DNA of 5,326 bases from DATKMG01 sp035541995 (GTDB taxonomy: Bacteria > Acidobacteriota > Terriglobia > Versatilivoradales > Versatilivoraceae), in contig DATKMG010000291.1 of NCBI GenBank assembly GCA_035541995.1, forward strand, positions 1 to 5,326. The letters are read 5' to 3'. This document shows positions 5,269 through 5,326 of the stretch, one piece after another. Position 1 is the first letter of the stretch. Every line of letters begins with the position of its first letter. The translations under genes and the position numbers were made by a program. Under the pieces are notes generated by a model. It had not been told where the DNA came from and searched no databases. It saw only the letters and a list, made by a program, of their open reading frames with translations.

Positions 5269-5326
5269 CATAAAAACCCTGGTCAGAAATCCCAGTGATG
5301 GTCATTAAACCACCAGCATGTTGCAA
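5269..5326. repeat. Imperfect direct repeat, copy 2 (cut by window edge)
   Basis: This copy matches 4548-4604 in the same orientation, 721 bp away, at roughly three quarters of positions by eye. It sits 42 nt upstream of the TTG start of the TPR gene on the minus strand, so it could carry that gene's promoter or leader. The match may extend beyond the window. It has an extra base relative to copy 1 and a changed reading frame, so coding conservation on the plus strand is unlikely. Confidence 0.6.

Overview
The window looks like chromosomal DNA of a Gram-negative-type bacterium of intermediate GC content. It carries an ECF sigma factor paired with a membrane anti-sigma protein, an exported phosphatase relic with a signal peptide, and a TPR protein with a basic tail. 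That tail resembles, from memory only, TPR proteins of Nitrospirota and Desulfobacterota/Geobacter-like bacteria. The taxonomic guess is weak. Broken genes, a divergent direct repeat and long gene-poor gaps suggest an accessory or decaying neighbourhood.

Layout. Positions 1-290 (+) hold a small, probably frameshifted coiled-coil-like protein. Positions 291-576 have no sizeable gene but hold four arms that can pair in two alternative ways, overlapped by a Phe-rich 23-codon ORF. Positions 577-870 (+) encode a 97-aa protein of the muconolactone delta-isomerase-like ferredoxin-fold type. Facing it on the minus strand is a two-gene operon: an ECF sigma factor (2797-2255), then by an ATGA overlap a 448-aa single-pass membrane protein (2258-912). 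The latter has a probable anti-sigma tail, a LolA-like domain and a C-terminal GyrI-like effector-binding domain. Positions 2798-3310 are intergenic, with a palindrome and a strong hairpin. Positions 4330-3311 (-) are an alkaline phosphatase/type I phosphodiesterase-family pseudogene with a frameshift in a homopolymer and a large internal deletion. Positions 4331-4722 contain a possible 52-aa ORF (overlapping the phosphatase start as ATGA) and one copy of a ~57-bp imperfect repeat. Positions 5226-4723 (-) encode a TPR protein starting at TTG, and the second repeat copy lies just upstream of it at the window edge.

How the parts work together. The clear functional unit is the sigma/anti-sigma pair. 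The membrane protein would hold the sigma factor at the inner membrane and could release it when its outward-facing LolA-like/GyrI-like domains sense a lipid or small molecule (inference). The most unusual architecture is this GyrI-like domain, normally found in cytoplasmic regulators, predicted to lie outside the membrane. The second candidate novelty is the 410-538 leader, whose 1:2, 2:3 and 3:4 pairing resembles an amino-acid attenuator, although no proper U-tract follows it.
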